Shown here: piece by piece, positions 26,588-35,907 of the stretch
Position numbering within the stretch: the first letter of the stretch is position 1
Layout of the letters: every line of letters starts with the position of its first letter
Assembly: GCF_027594425.1 (NCBI RefSeq)
Contig: NZ_CP115159.1
Location: 2,875,001 to 2,939,000, forward strand
DNA: 64,000 nucleotides
Origin: Zunongwangia sp. HGR-M22
GTDB lineage: Bacteria > Bacteroidota > Bacteroidia > Flavobacteriales > Flavobacteriaceae
Direction of reading: 5' to 3'
Notes under the pieces: model-generated
Seen by the model: the letters and a program-made list of their open reading frames with translations, nothing else
Databases searched by the model: none
What the model was told of the DNA's origin: nothing
Made by a program: the position numbers and the translations under genes

Positions 26588-27772
26588 TTATTTCAATGCG
26601 TTTATAATTCCAAATTCTAATCCGCGTAATTCTGCTAAACCACGTAACCTTCCTATTGCAGAATATCCAGGATAATACGGTTTCCCCTGGTCGTCCATCA
26701 TTTCGTGACCGTGATCTGGTCGCATTGGTAAAAGTCGATCTTTGCCTTTGGAGCATTCATAAAAAGTTTTTACCAAATCGAACATTTTAGCGCTTCCTTC
26801 TAAATGATTGGCTTCATAAAAATGATAAGGTTCTACGCGATTTACCGAGCGTAAATGCACAAAGTGAATACGATCATACCAAGTTTTGATAATTTCGGGA
26901 AGATTATTGTCTTCTGAAGCACCTAGACTTCCACTACAAAATGTGAGTCCGTTATGCTTTGAAGGGACTTTTTCAAAAATAAATTTCAAGTCTTCAGCAT
27001 TGCTCACAATTCTTGGAAGTCCAAAAACCGGCCATGGCGGATCATCGGGATGTACCGCTAAAACCACATCATACTTTTCAGCTACAGGAATAACAGCCTC
27101 CAAAAAATAAATCAGATTATCCTGAAGTTGTTCTCTGGAAATGTTATCGTATTGCGCTAATCCATTTTTCAACTTTTCAATAGTAAAACCATCTTTATCA
27201 CCTGGCAATGCCATTAAAAGACTTTGTTTTAAGACTTTAATTTCTTCATCTGAAAGACTATCGTATTTTTCACGCGCTTTTAGCAAAATATCATCTGAAT
27301 ATGATTTTTCGGCATTTTTACGTTGCAGCATATACACATCGAAAATCACGACATCGATCATTTCATGTAATAATGCCGTGCTTCCGTCTTCTAATTCAAA
27401 CCGAATATTTGTTCTTAGCCAATCCAAAATCGGCATAAAATTGTAACAAATTGTTTTAACGCCACAAGCCGCTAAATTTTTGATACTTTCTTTATAATTT
27501 TCGATTAACTGATCTCTTTCTGGTCGTCCTTGCTTTATAAACTCATGTACAGGCAAACTTTCTACCACATTCCAATGTAGTTTAAAAGAATGTAATCGAT
27601 TGCTCTCTTCGAGCAAATTAATCCGTTCCTGAATCTTTTCCTGTGTCCAAATATCGCCTACAGGAACTTGATGTAATGCCGTAACCACACCATGAGCACC
27701 GGCCTGTTTTATAGTATTTAGCGAGACAGGATCATTGGGACCATACCATCGCCAGCTTTGTTCGAAAATCAT
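26588..27772 (-). CDS. uxuA: Mannonate dehydratase
   Basis: Dehydrates D-mannonate to KDG. 394 residues of the UxuA TIM-barrel family: opening FEQSWRWYGPNDPVSLNTIK, VVTALHQVPVGDIW, KTICYNFMPILDWLRT, LAVHPDDPPWPVFGLPRIV and the C-terminal MRPDHGHEMMDD...GYSAIGRLRGLAELRG with metal-ligand His and Asp. It is the middle gene of GH115-uxuA-SDR (9 and 4 bp gaps), so it handles glucuronate freed from glucuronoxylan. The coding sequence contains a one-mismatch copy of the LacI operator at 27,591-27,604. Confidence 0.95.
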   Translation of the reverse strand: MIFEQSWRWYGPNDPVSLNTIKQAGAHGVVTALHQVPVGDIWTQEKIQERINLLEESNRLHSFKLHWNVVESLPVHEFIKQGRPERDQLIENYKESIKNLAACGVKTICYNFMPILDWLRTNIRFELEDGSTALLHEMIDVVIFDVYMLQRKNAEKSYSDDILLKAREKYDSLSDEEIKVLKQSLLMALPGDKDGFTIEKLKNGLAQYDNISREQLQDNLIYFLEAVIPVAEKYDVVLAVHPDDPPWPVFGLPRIVSNAEDLKFIFEKVPSKHNGLTFCSGSLGASEDNNLPEIIKTWYDRIHFVHLRSVNRVEPYHFYEANHLEGSAKMFDLVKTFYECSKGKDRLLPMRPDHGHEMMDDQGKPYYPGYSAIGRLRGLAELRGLEFGIINALK

Positions 27773-27781
27773 TTTATTTAT

Positions 27782-30628
27782 TTAGTTTTCTAATTTTGTT
27801 TCTTTTAATAAACCGTAAGGTAAGGGTTTATCGATTGTTTTTAAATATATAAAATCTATAGCAACTGCCGGATCGATCATATAAATATTTAAAGTATGTT
27901 TTCCCGACTTTAAAAGTTTTACCGGTAATCTTGCTTCAGCTTTATTACTAAGAACATTTTCTTTCCAAATTGCACTTCTTCCATGGGTTTCAAAATTCAG
28001 AATCTTAATCGGTTCATTATCCCATTGAACACCTACTCTCACGCCATGTTTATTAGTTATTGGATGCGTAGGAAGCGCATAAATAATAAGTTCAGCATTA
28101 TCGGTTATACTTTCTGTAATAATCTCATAACTCAATTTTGCATGATTTTTTTCAAAATTTAAAGTATCTAAGGGATTTTTATCGAATGGCATTGCCTGCA
28201 TTATCGCACCAGAATATCCTAAACCATCAATCTTTTGCCATTTATTATTTTTAAAAGATGATTGTTTTTGAAAGTTCTCAGCATACACAACAGCTATCCC
28301 GTTTTTTTCGAAAACACCTGATTCTAAATACTGATATTCTTTAAATTGAAGATCTATTTGGTGAAAATCTCTACCTAGTTGAAGTATAAAATGATCATCA
28401 TTATTTCTAGATTTTCTATATTGATTCCAGTTTATTTGAAAATAAATTCGGTTTTGAAGTTCATTGAAATCTGAATTTAATTCACCATTTCTATTCGAAA
28501 CCATTATCCATTCCGGAAGATCATTTAAACTCCATTTTACGATTCCTTCTTTGGTAAGAAAAATATCCATAAAATAGGTATTGTTAGCGCCTTTATAAAA
28601 AGTTGGTAGTTTATTCACTTTGTCAAAATCTCCTTCAATATAAAAATCAACTGATTTTTCGGTATTCTTGATTTTAGAACTGAATTCTGGTTTCTTGAAA
28701 ACCGGTAAATTTCTAGGTTTCATGGACATGATTCCGTTCCATTTTCCATCAGCTATTCTATTATATCTTTCTGTAATTTTCTGAATACTATCATACGCCG
28801 CTAATGATTGTTGCTGAAATATTTTTGTACTTAATCTTCCCTGTTTTGCATATTTTTCGGCTAAATCGCGATTCAACTGCTTTTCATTCATAAACATTTC
28901 AGCCTTAACCGGATAATGCACTAATTGAAAGTAGCAAGCTTTCAACGAATCTGGTACCTTTTTCCAAACACGATCTGATTGTCGACCTAAATTCTGGTAC
29001 GTTTCTAATCGATGCTGAATTTCATCTCCATAACTAAAAGGAGAATAAGCAGTAGGTTTTACTTCCGTAGTAGGTTCGGTTTGGCTCCAACCCATAAATT
29101 CCGGTTTACGTTCCCAGGCTAAATCGTAATACTCTTTTCTTAATGCTGAAATTTGAGTTCCTAATTCTTTTCCGAAAATCGTATCATAGAATTCATTTCT
29201 ATGATTTTCAACTTTTGAAGCAGATTTAAATTGACTCATATCGTAAGCCATATCTAAAAAAAGCTGCATGTTATATTCTGCCGGTTTCAGGTCTCCAACA
29301 TTCAGGATCCAAATTTTGCGAGCGTTCATTAGATAAGCTTTATGCATTTCTTCCCAAATTAAGGCAGGATTGGTCGTACTAAGCCATAAATAATCATGTG
29401 GTCGTCCCCAATACGAAGCGTGATAATAGACTCCAGCGCCACCGCTTCTGGCACGCTCTTTCTCATTTCCTAAACGCCTTATGTATCCATAATTATCATC
29501 GGTCCAAACCAGCGTAATATCCTCTGGTAATTTCATGCCGTAATCGTACAAATCTAGCACCTCTTTATACACCGTAAAGGCTTGTGGAATTTCAGTTGCA
29601 CTTTTTCCACGATGTTTTTCAAGCATTGCACGCTGATCGGCAATTACGGTTTCTAACAAACTCGCCGCTTCTTCGATACTCTTCACACCTTCCATCCCGC
29701 TATCGTGAATGCCACGCATTCCGACAGTGAAAATAGCATCGATATCTTTAGATGCTGATATTCTACTTCCCCAATATTCGTTGATTTTTGCTTTGTTATT
29801 TTTATAATCAAAATGTCCAAAATCATCTTTCCATTCATCGACATTATTCCTCAACATGGGTTCGGCATGCGAGCTTCCTAAAACAATATGATACTTTTTT
29901 GCTATTTCAGGATTTCCGGGATAATGAAAGAATGCTTTAGTCGACGGGTGCATTGCCGGCCAAATGGTATTCGCTTTCAATCGTAATAATAATTCAAAGA
30001 TTTTTGAATACGTTTTCGGCCCAATATCGCCTGTTTCCGAATCAAAATTTTTGGCAGCCCAGGGTTGCAATCCCCAATCTTCATCATTTAAAAATATACC
30101 CCGAAATGCTACCGAAGGTTTTTTAGAAAAATAATCGTTCTCAAGAAACTTTAATTTTCCAGACTTTTTTACGGGAACATCTGCCCACCAATACCAAGGT
30201 GAAACGCCATTTTTTTCAGCAAAATCGAAGACTCCATAAGCGGTTCCGCGAGGATCGGTTCCTGCAATAATAAAGTACTTTTCGTTTTTAGACCAACCTT
30301 GATAATAACTTTCTTTTTGTTGCTGAAATGACTTTGGAATGTCTTCTGAAAGATTTTTTTGAATAAATTCAGAATCAATACTACCTACTAAGATTGCTGA
30401 TTTTTGAAAGGCTTTTTCTGAAGTAAGCACATTTGGTTTTTTACCGGTCACTTGAAAAATATCTTCCGCAAGTAAATGAGCTGAAATAGAATCAAGACTA
30501 TTCCCATTTTTATCGTAGCAAATAGCGCTAATCGAGAAGGCTTCACTTTCCATTTTTTGCTTTTGAAATGCAAAACAGCTAATCGTAAGGAAGCAAAAAC
30601 AACATAAAATATATCTCAATTGGAGCAT
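27782..30628 (-). CDS. GH115 xylan alpha-1,2-glucuronidase, secreted
   Basis: Removes (4-O-methyl-)glucuronic acid side chains from xylan. 948 residues: signal peptide LRYILCCFCFLTISCFAF, then the GH115 N-terminal domain (AYGVFDFAEKNGVSPWYWWA), the barrel (RGIFLNDEDWGLQPWAAKNF, LLLRLKANTIWPAMHPSTKAF, ITLVWTDDNYGYIRRL, GVYYHASYWGRPHDYLWLST, IWILNVGDLKPAEYNMQLFL) and a C-terminal beta domain. It precedes uxuA and the SDR by short gaps, so released glucuronate goes straight to catabolism. A perfect palindrome overlaps the start codon. Confidence 0.95.
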   Translation of the reverse strand: MLQLRYILCCFCFLTISCFAFQKQKMESEAFSISAICYDKNGNSLDSISAHLLAEDIFQVTGKKPNVLTSEKAFQKSAILVGSIDSEFIQKNLSEDIPKSFQQQKESYYQGWSKNEKYFIIAGTDPRGTAYGVFDFAEKNGVSPWYWWADVPVKKSGKLKFLENDYFSKKPSVAFRGIFLNDEDWGLQPWAAKNFDSETGDIGPKTYSKIFELLLRLKANTIWPAMHPSTKAFFHYPGNPEIAKKYHIVLGSSHAEPMLRNNVDEWKDDFGHFDYKNNKAKINEYWGSRISASKDIDAIFTVGMRGIHDSGMEGVKSIEEAASLLETVIADQRAMLEKHRGKSATEIPQAFTVYKEVLDLYDYGMKLPEDITLVWTDDNYGYIRRLGNEKERARSGGAGVYYHASYWGRPHDYLWLSTTNPALIWEEMHKAYLMNARKIWILNVGDLKPAEYNMQLFLDMAYDMSQFKSASKVENHRNEFYDTIFGKELGTQISALRKEYYDLAWERKPEFMGWSQTEPTTEVKPTAYSPFSYGDEIQHRLETYQNLGRQSDRVWKKVPDSLKACYFQLVHYPVKAEMFMNEKQLNRDLAEKYAKQGRLSTKIFQQQSLAAYDSIQKITERYNRIADGKWNGIMSMKPRNLPVFKKPEFSSKIKNTEKSVDFYIEGDFDKVNKLPTFYKGANNTYFMDIFLTKEGIVKWSLNDLPEWIMVSNRNGELNSDFNELQNRIYFQINWNQYRKSRNNDDHFILQLGRDFHQIDLQFKEYQYLESGVFEKNGIAVVYAENFQKQSSFKNNKWQKIDGLGYSGAIMQAMPFDKNPLDTLNFEKNHAKLSYEIITESITDNAELIIYALPTHPITNKHGVRVGVQWDNEPIKILNFETHGRSAIWKENVLSNKAEARLPVKLLKSGKHTLNIYMIDPAVAIDFIYLKTIDKPLPYGLLKETKLEN

Positions 30629-30641
30629 TAAAACGTTTTAA
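30628..30641. promoter_or_regulatory. 14-bp palindrome at the GH115 start (possible operator)
   Basis: TTAAAACGTTTTAA is a perfect palindrome with a central CG, the form of LacI-family operators, but differs from the TGYAATCGATTRCA sites. It ends at the A of the GH115 ATG, so binding would block transcription or the ribosome site. The cognate regulator is not evident in the window. Confidence 0.45.
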
Positions 30642-30781
30642 GTATAAATATAGTAAACTACTTAAATCACTCGTCCTGTTCTGTCATGAATTTTAATAAT
30701 TATGCGTGGTTAAATATCTCACAAATAAATATTTCCAACTCTTTTGAATTGTAAATTTAGATCACTAATAGAACCATAAAA

Positions 30782-32584
30782 ATGAAAAATGATTCCACTA
30801 CTTATCCTATAGCGCCATCACTTGGCATGGGCGCGATTATAGAAGAAAACTTTACCACATTTAGAGTTTGGGCACCCCATGCAAATCGTGTTGCGGTTAC
30901 CGGAGATTTTAATGATTGGAATCCAGATGATCTAGAACTGGAAGCTGAAGATAATGGCTATTGGGCCGGCACTACAGATAAAGCTAAAAAAGGCGACCAA
31001 TACAAATTTCTTATCCACAATGGCGACCAATCTCTTTACAGAAATGATCCTTATGCTTTTGAAGTAACCAATAGTGACGGAAATTCTATAGTTAGAGACC
31101 TTAATTTTGACTGGGAAAATGATGAATATCAGTTACCTTCCTGGAACTCTCTTGTGATCTACGAATTACACGTGGGAACTTTTAATCGCAAACATCCAGA
31201 TCAAGTAGGAACATTTGACGATGTTATTGAAAAACTAGACTACTTAAAAGATCTCGGCATAAATTGTATCGAATTATTGCCGGTGGCAGAGTTTGCCGGT
31301 GGAATTTCTTGGGGATATAATCCAGCTCATCCTTTCGCTATCGAGCAGGATTATGGAGGACCTGAAGGATTGTTTCGTTTGGTAAAAGCTGCGCATCAAA
31401 GCGGAATTGGAGTAATTATGGATGTTGTTTACAATCATCTTGGCCCATCTGATGTTGATCTTTGGCAGTTTGATGGATGGCACGAAAATAATAAAGGAGG
31501 TATTTATTTTTACAACGATCACCGCAGTGCTACACCTTGGGGAGACACGCGCCCAGATTATGGCCGTGCTGAAGTAAGACAATATTTTAGAGATAACGCT
31601 CTAATGTGGATAGAAAAATACCATTGCGATGGTCTACGAATGGATGCGACCTCATACATTCGTTACGAAGGTGGTGGTTTGGGATTTGATACCGAAATTT
31701 TAGAAGGTATTATGATGATGCGAGATATCAATGCTGAAATAAGATCGAAATATCCTAATATTATTACTGTTGCTGAAGATCTGAAAGCTGATAATATTGT
31801 TACTGCAGATGTTGAAAATGGCGGCTTGGGCTATGGTACGCAATGGGATATGAAATTTGTGCATCCGGTTCGTGAGGTTTTAACCACTATGCAAGATGAT
31901 GACCGTGATATAAAAAAAATTGTCGATGCGATCACTTATAGATATAATAGCGATGCATTTAATCGTGTAATTTATACTGAATCTCATGACGAAGTTGCTA
32001 ACGGCAAAGCTCGCGTACCAGAAGAAATACAGCCGGGAGATGCAGAAAGTGTTTTCGCTAAGAAACGTGCGATCTTAGGTTTAGCATTGGTGATGACCTC
32101 TCCGGGAATCCCTATGATTTTCCAAGGACAGGAATTTATGGAAGATGGTTATTTTCAGGATAATGCTCAGTTAAATTGGGAGAAATTAAACAGAATGGAA
32201 GGTATTGACCATTTAAGCTCCGATCTTATAAAACTTAGAACAGGAGCAATATCGGGTGCAGATGGTTTAAGAGGGCAACATACAGAAATTGTCCATTGTA
32301 ATAACGAAACTAAAATATTAGCCTTTAAGCGAACTACCGATGAAAATCCTGTGCTTGTAGTACTCAATTTTTGCAATAAGGATTATCAGGATTACGGAAT
32401 TGGCATACTGGAACAAATGGACTGGAAAATAAAATTCAACAGTACTTGGAAAGGTTATGACGAAGATTTTTCAGAACTTCAAGTTCAAGACGTTCAAAAA
32501 TTACATGAAACTACCGATCAAAAAGAATGGACCGGTAAAATTAATATTCCGGCTTATTCGGCATTAATTTATACACTTAACTAA
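30782..32584 (+). CDS. GH13 1,4-alpha-glucan branching enzyme-like protein
   Basis: 600 residues: N-terminal CBM48-type module (FRVWAPHANRVAVTGDFNDWNPD), then a GH13 barrel with VIYELHVGTFN, GINCIELLPVAEFAG, GVIMDVVYNHLGP, DGLRMDATSYI with the nucleophile Asp near residue 287, TVAEDL with the acid/base Glu near 331 and TESHDEV near 401, followed by MIFQGQEF. It resembles glycogen branching enzyme (GlgB) and, in the N-module, trehalohydrolases; I keep the general name. It stands alone with no glgA/glgC/glgP nearby, divergent from the GH115 gene. Confidence 0.85.
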   Translation: MKNDSTTYPIAPSLGMGAIIEENFTTFRVWAPHANRVAVTGDFNDWNPDDLELEAEDNGYWAGTTDKAKKGDQYKFLIHNGDQSLYRNDPYAFEVTNSDGNSIVRDLNFDWENDEYQLPSWNSLVIYELHVGTFNRKHPDQVGTFDDVIEKLDYLKDLGINCIELLPVAEFAGGISWGYNPAHPFAIEQDYGGPEGLFRLVKAAHQSGIGVIMDVVYNHLGPSDVDLWQFDGWHENNKGGIYFYNDHRSATPWGDTRPDYGRAEVRQYFRDNALMWIEKYHCDGLRMDATSYIRYEGGGLGFDTEILEGIMMMRDINAEIRSKYPNIITVAEDLKADNIVTADVENGGLGYGTQWDMKFVHPVREVLTTMQDDDRDIKKIVDAITYRYNSDAFNRVIYTESHDEVANGKARVPEEIQPGDAESVFAKKRAILGLALVMTSPGIPMIFQGQEFMEDGYFQDNAQLNWEKLNRMEGIDHLSSDLIKLRTGAISGADGLRGQHTEIVHCNNETKILAFKRTTDENPVLVVLNFCNKDYQDYGIGILEQMDWKIKFNSTWKGYDEDFSELQVQDVQKLHETTDQKEWTGKINIPAYSALIYTLN

Positions 32585-32902
32585 TATTTTTTGAATTTCG
32601 ACAATAGATCATAAAGAGTTGTGGTCACCCTCAATTTGGTTCAGGGTCTCTTCACTAATTTATTTTACAAAATAGAATGAGATTCCCGATCAAGTGCCAG
32701 AATGACGAAAGTAGGAAGTATTATAAATTACAGATAATCGATACTGGTAAAGTCTGAAGATTAATTTCTTCAGATTTTTCTTATTGTCCTTTACTTATCA
32801 CTCAAACTAATCGGGATCTTTTTAAGATTTGTTGTTAAACTTATAAGCTAGTTTTTATATTTATGGCTTGAATCCAGCAGCTATTTTAGCATTTAAAAAG
32901 CT
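32585..32902. other. Intergenic region with a degenerate dispersed-repeat-like segment
   Basis: No gene seen. Positions 32,622-32,716 carry CACCCTCAATTTGGTTCAGG, a run of T/A, then ATGAGATTCCCGATCAAGTG and AATGACGAAAG. This resembles the GTCACCCTGAAC...GGGATGACG elements scattered between flavobacterial genes, here decayed. A related scrap (GCGTCATGCTTGCGCAACCT) is at 48,440-48,459. Confidence 0.35.
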
Positions 32903-32908
32903 TTGCCA

Positions 32909-34000
32909 GTGAATAACGAAAGATATACAAGACAAACTCGACTTCAGGGATTTGGCATAGTAGGCCAGCAAAAACTAGCAGAAGCAAGTGTTTTGGTAGT
33001 TGGAGCAGGTGGCCTTGGTATTCCTGTTCTACAATATTTATGCGGAATGGGTGTTGGCAAAATGGGTATCGTAGATAATGATAGTATTGATATAAGCAAT
33101 TTACAACGCCAAATTTTATATACAGAAAGTGATATAGGCAAATCTAAAGTTGAAGTAGCGAAACAAAAATTGCAAGCTTTAAATAGCGAAATTGAGATTA
33201 CAACGTTCTCAACTTTTATTTCTACGGAAAATGCCTTAGAAATTATTGAAAATTTTGATGTCGTTGTCGATACTTCAGACAATTTTGCAACGCGATATTT
33301 AGTAAATGACGCCTGTGTAATACTAAAAAAACCATTGATTTACGGAGCGATACAAGCTTTTGAAGGTCAGGTTAGTGTTTTTAATTATCAAGGCGGTCCT
33401 ACTTATAGATGTCTATTTCCTGAAATGCCAAATCCTGAAGAAATTCCAGATTGCAACGAAAATGGCGTCTTGGGAATTATCCCCGGAATCATAGGAAGTT
33501 TACAAGCCTTAGAAACGGTAAAAGTGATTACCGGAATTGGTGAAACACTTTCTGGTAAATTAGTATTGTTTGACGGATTAAGTCAACTTCAGCAGCAAAT
33601 AAAATTCAGCTTAAATCCTAAGAATTTAGAAATTGAAAAGCTTCAAAAATCCTATGAATTTAGTTGTACTTCAGAAATTAATGATATTAGTGCTGAGGCC
33701 TTTTTAGCAAAATGGAATTCTGAAAATATTCAATTAATCGATGTTCGAAATCCTGATGAAATCAAAAAGCAAAATCTCGAAAATACCTCTCATCAGCAGT
33801 GGCAAAATATTCCGTTAACCAAACTTAATTCAAAATATAAAACTATCGAAACGCAAAAACCAGTATTCTTTTTATGCCAGTCGGGCGTGCGCAGTTTAAA
33901 GGCTATTCGCTTACTTAAAGAATTAGGATTAAACGGTAATTTTATAAATATTGATGGCGGAATGAATGCCATTATTAAGGTTAAAAATAAAACTTTGTAA
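32909..34000 (+). CDS. MoeB/ThiF/HesA-family adenylyltransferase with C-terminal rhodanese domain
   Basis: E1-like enzyme that adenylates the C-terminus of a small sulfur carrier (MoaD/ThiS type), here fused to a rhodanese (about residues 260-363) with FLCQSGVRSLKA carrying the persulfide Cys. The ThiF domain shows RYTRQTRLQGFGIVGQQKL, VVGAGGLGIPVLQYL nucleotide loop and NLQRQILY. The zinc-site PCYRC of E. coli MoeB is PTYRC here and the second Cys pair is absent, common in Bacteroidetes homologues as far as I recall. No ATG start is available: GTG at 32,909 is chosen, with TTG at 32,903 as alternative. No other molybdopterin or thiamine gene is adjacent. Confidence 0.85.
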   Translation: MNNERYTRQTRLQGFGIVGQQKLAEASVLVVGAGGLGIPVLQYLCGMGVGKMGIVDNDSIDISNLQRQILYTESDIGKSKVEVAKQKLQALNSEIEITTFSTFISTENALEIIENFDVVVDTSDNFATRYLVNDACVILKKPLIYGAIQAFEGQVSVFNYQGGPTYRCLFPEMPNPEEIPDCNENGVLGIIPGIIGSLQALETVKVITGIGETLSGKLVLFDGLSQLQQQIKFSLNPKNLEIEKLQKSYEFSCTSEINDISAEAFLAKWNSENIQLIDVRNPDEIKKQNLENTSHQQWQNIPLTKLNSKYKTIETQKPVFFLCQSGVRSLKAIRLLKELGLNGNFINIDGGMNAIIKVKNKTL

Positions 34001-34031
34001 GTTAGAATTCCTTTAAAATTTCTAAATTAAA

Positions 34032-34340
34032 CTAGGCAGTTTCAACCTGAAAAGAATTCATTAAATTTTTAAGATAAGGCACAAAATTATCTTTTGATCG
34101 TAATTTATCCCACGCTTCACGTCTTTTAAATTCATCATTAATTTTACCAAGAAAGAAGTTATAAATTTCCGGATATTTTGAAGTATAAATTTCAAAATTG
34201 AAAATTACAAGATCCATTTTATACTCTGCCTTAGATTGCTCTCTTTTATTTGAAGCCGCTGATAGCAAAGATTTACTTTCATTAAATTCTGAAATAAATT
34301 TCTCTAAAACCGAAAAGTGACGAAAAACTAAATAATTCAT
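34032..34340 (-). CDS. Hypothetical protein, 102 residues
   Basis: Charged, mostly helical cytoplasmic protein (MNYLVFRHFSVLEKFISEFN...), without signal peptide, membrane segment or motif I recognise. ATG start with an open frame of good codon use for the region. It lies convergent with the MoeB-like gene and upstream of nothing obvious. Function unknown. Confidence 0.6.
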   Translation of the reverse strand: MNYLVFRHFSVLEKFISEFNESKSLLSAASNKREQSKAEYKMDLVIFNFEIYTSKYPEIYNFFLGKINDEFKRREAWDKLRSKDNFVPYLKNLMNSFQVETA

Positions 34341-34542
34341 AATTGATATAAGTATAATTGGTTAAACTATTATACGTACAAATGTATTATTCGGTTTTAG
34401 CCATCTCAATACCCTCAAGAAGGGATATTCTTACTTTTTTTAGAATTCACCCTACATGAAAGTTCAGTCTATTTCTTTTGAAAACCGCCGTAAACACTAT
34501 GATTTTCATACAAATACTTTTAGGATTTCTTTTTCATTAAAC

Positions 34543-34573
34543 AAAAAAAGACCGCATTATAGCGATCTTTTTT
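34543..34573 (-). terminator. Rho-independent terminator of xylBA
   Basis: Stem AAAAAAGACCGC/GCGATCTTTTTT with one mismatch and a six-base loop, followed on the minus strand by TTTTTTGTTT. It lies 20 bp after the xylA stop. Confidence 0.75.
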
Positions 34574-34592
34574 CAAAATAAATTATAAAAAT

Positions 34593-35903
34593 TTAATAGG
34601 CGTTAGCGATTATTTGCTCGTAAAGCTCCTGTTTTCCACTTATTTGTTTTGGTTCTCCATTTGCTTTTCCTAATTCGCTTAATTGCTCTAAAGTAAGTTT
34701 TCCAGTCTCAAAATCCTTACCGCTACCACTATCGAAACTTGCATAACGATCTTTTCTTAAGCTGTTATATTTTGTGTTTTTAAGAATATGATCTGCAGTA
34801 ATAAGACCTCTTGCAAATACATCCATACCTGCAATATGAGCTATAAATTTATCTTCAAGATCTGTAGAATTTCTTCTAACTTTTGCGTCAAAGTTAATTC
34901 CGCCACCTTGTAAACCACCACCTTCAAGAATAATCATCATGGCTTGGGTTACTTCAAAAAGATCGATTGGGAATTGATCGGTATCCCAGCCGTTTTGGTA
35001 ATCTCCGCGGTTAGCATCTATACTTCCTAACATCCCGGCATCAATCGCTGTTTGCAATTCATGCTCAAACGTATGCCCGGCTAGTGTTGCGTGATTTACT
35101 TCAATATTTAGCTTGAAATCATCTTTAAGTCCGTACTTATTAATAAAACCTAAACAAGTTGCAGCATCGTAATCGTATTGATGTTTTGTAGGTTCCATAG
35201 GTTTTGGCTCTAAAAAGAAATTACCTTTAAAACCTTCTTTTCTAGCATAATCTCTACACATTCCTAAAAACTTAGCCAAATGATCCTGCTCTCTTTTCAT
35301 GTCAGTATTTAGCAGGCTCATATAACCTTCACGACCACCCCAGAAAACATAATTTTCGCCTCCCAAAGCAATCGTGGCATCCAGGGCTATTTTAGCTTGT
35401 GCACCAGCGTAAGCAACCACATCAAAATTAGGATTTGTAGATGCTCCATTCATGTATCTTGGATTACTAAACAAATTCGACGTTCCCCAAAGTAATTTGA
35501 GTCCGCTTTCCTCCTGCTTTTGTTTAGCATATTCTGTAACGGTCTGGATTCTCTTTTCAAACTCTGCCAAAGTTGGTGCTTCATCCACAAGATCTACATC
35601 GTGAAAACAGTAATAAGGTACACCAAGCTTTGTCATAAATTCAAAAGCAGCATCCATTTTATCTTTTGCGCGCGCCACAGGATCTTCTTTTTTATCCCAT
35701 TCAAACACTTCGGTATCAGCACCAAATGGATCTCCCCCTTTGTTGTTGAACGTATGCCAATAAGCCACCGCAAACCTTAAATGCTCTTTTAAAGTTTTCC
35801 CTGCTACTACTTTATTTTCATCATAATATTTAAAAGCCAAAGGATTATCACTCTCTTTACCTTCAAATTTTATGGTATCGATATTTTTAAAATAATTACT
35901 CAT
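34593..35903 (-). CDS. xylA: Xylose isomerase
   Basis: Converts D-xylose to D-xylulose. 436 residues, the class II length. Motifs: [68 protein letters not shown] and SIDANRGD, which hold the metal-binding Glu, Asp and His residues. It follows xylB by 4 bp and ends the operon at a terminator. Confidence 0.97.
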   Translation of the reverse strand: MSNYFKNIDTIKFEGKESDNPLAFKYYDENKVVAGKTLKEHLRFAVAYWHTFNNKGGDPFGADTEVFEWDKKEDPVARAKDKMDAAFEFMTKLGVPYYCFHDVDLVDEAPTLAEFEKRIQTVTEYAKQKQEESGLKLLWGTSNLFSNPRYMNGASTNPNFDVVAYAGAQAKIALDATIALGGENYVFWGGREGYMSLLNTDMKREQDHLAKFLGMCRDYARKEGFKGNFFLEPKPMEPTKHQYDYDAATCLGFINKYGLKDDFKLNIEVNHATLAGHTFEHELQTAIDAGMLGSIDANRGDYQNGWDTDQFPIDLFEVTQAMMIILEGGGLQGGGINFDAKVRRNSTDLEDKFIAHIAGMDVFARGLITADHILKNTKYNSLRKDRYASFDSGSGKDFETGKLTLEQLSELGKANGEPKQISGKQELYEQIIANAY

Positions 35904-35907
35904 AATA

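Noticed and set aside
32903-32908. TTG at 32,903 as the start of the MoeB-like gene
   Set aside because: GTG at 32,909 is a more common start and loses only two residues; neither can be excluded.
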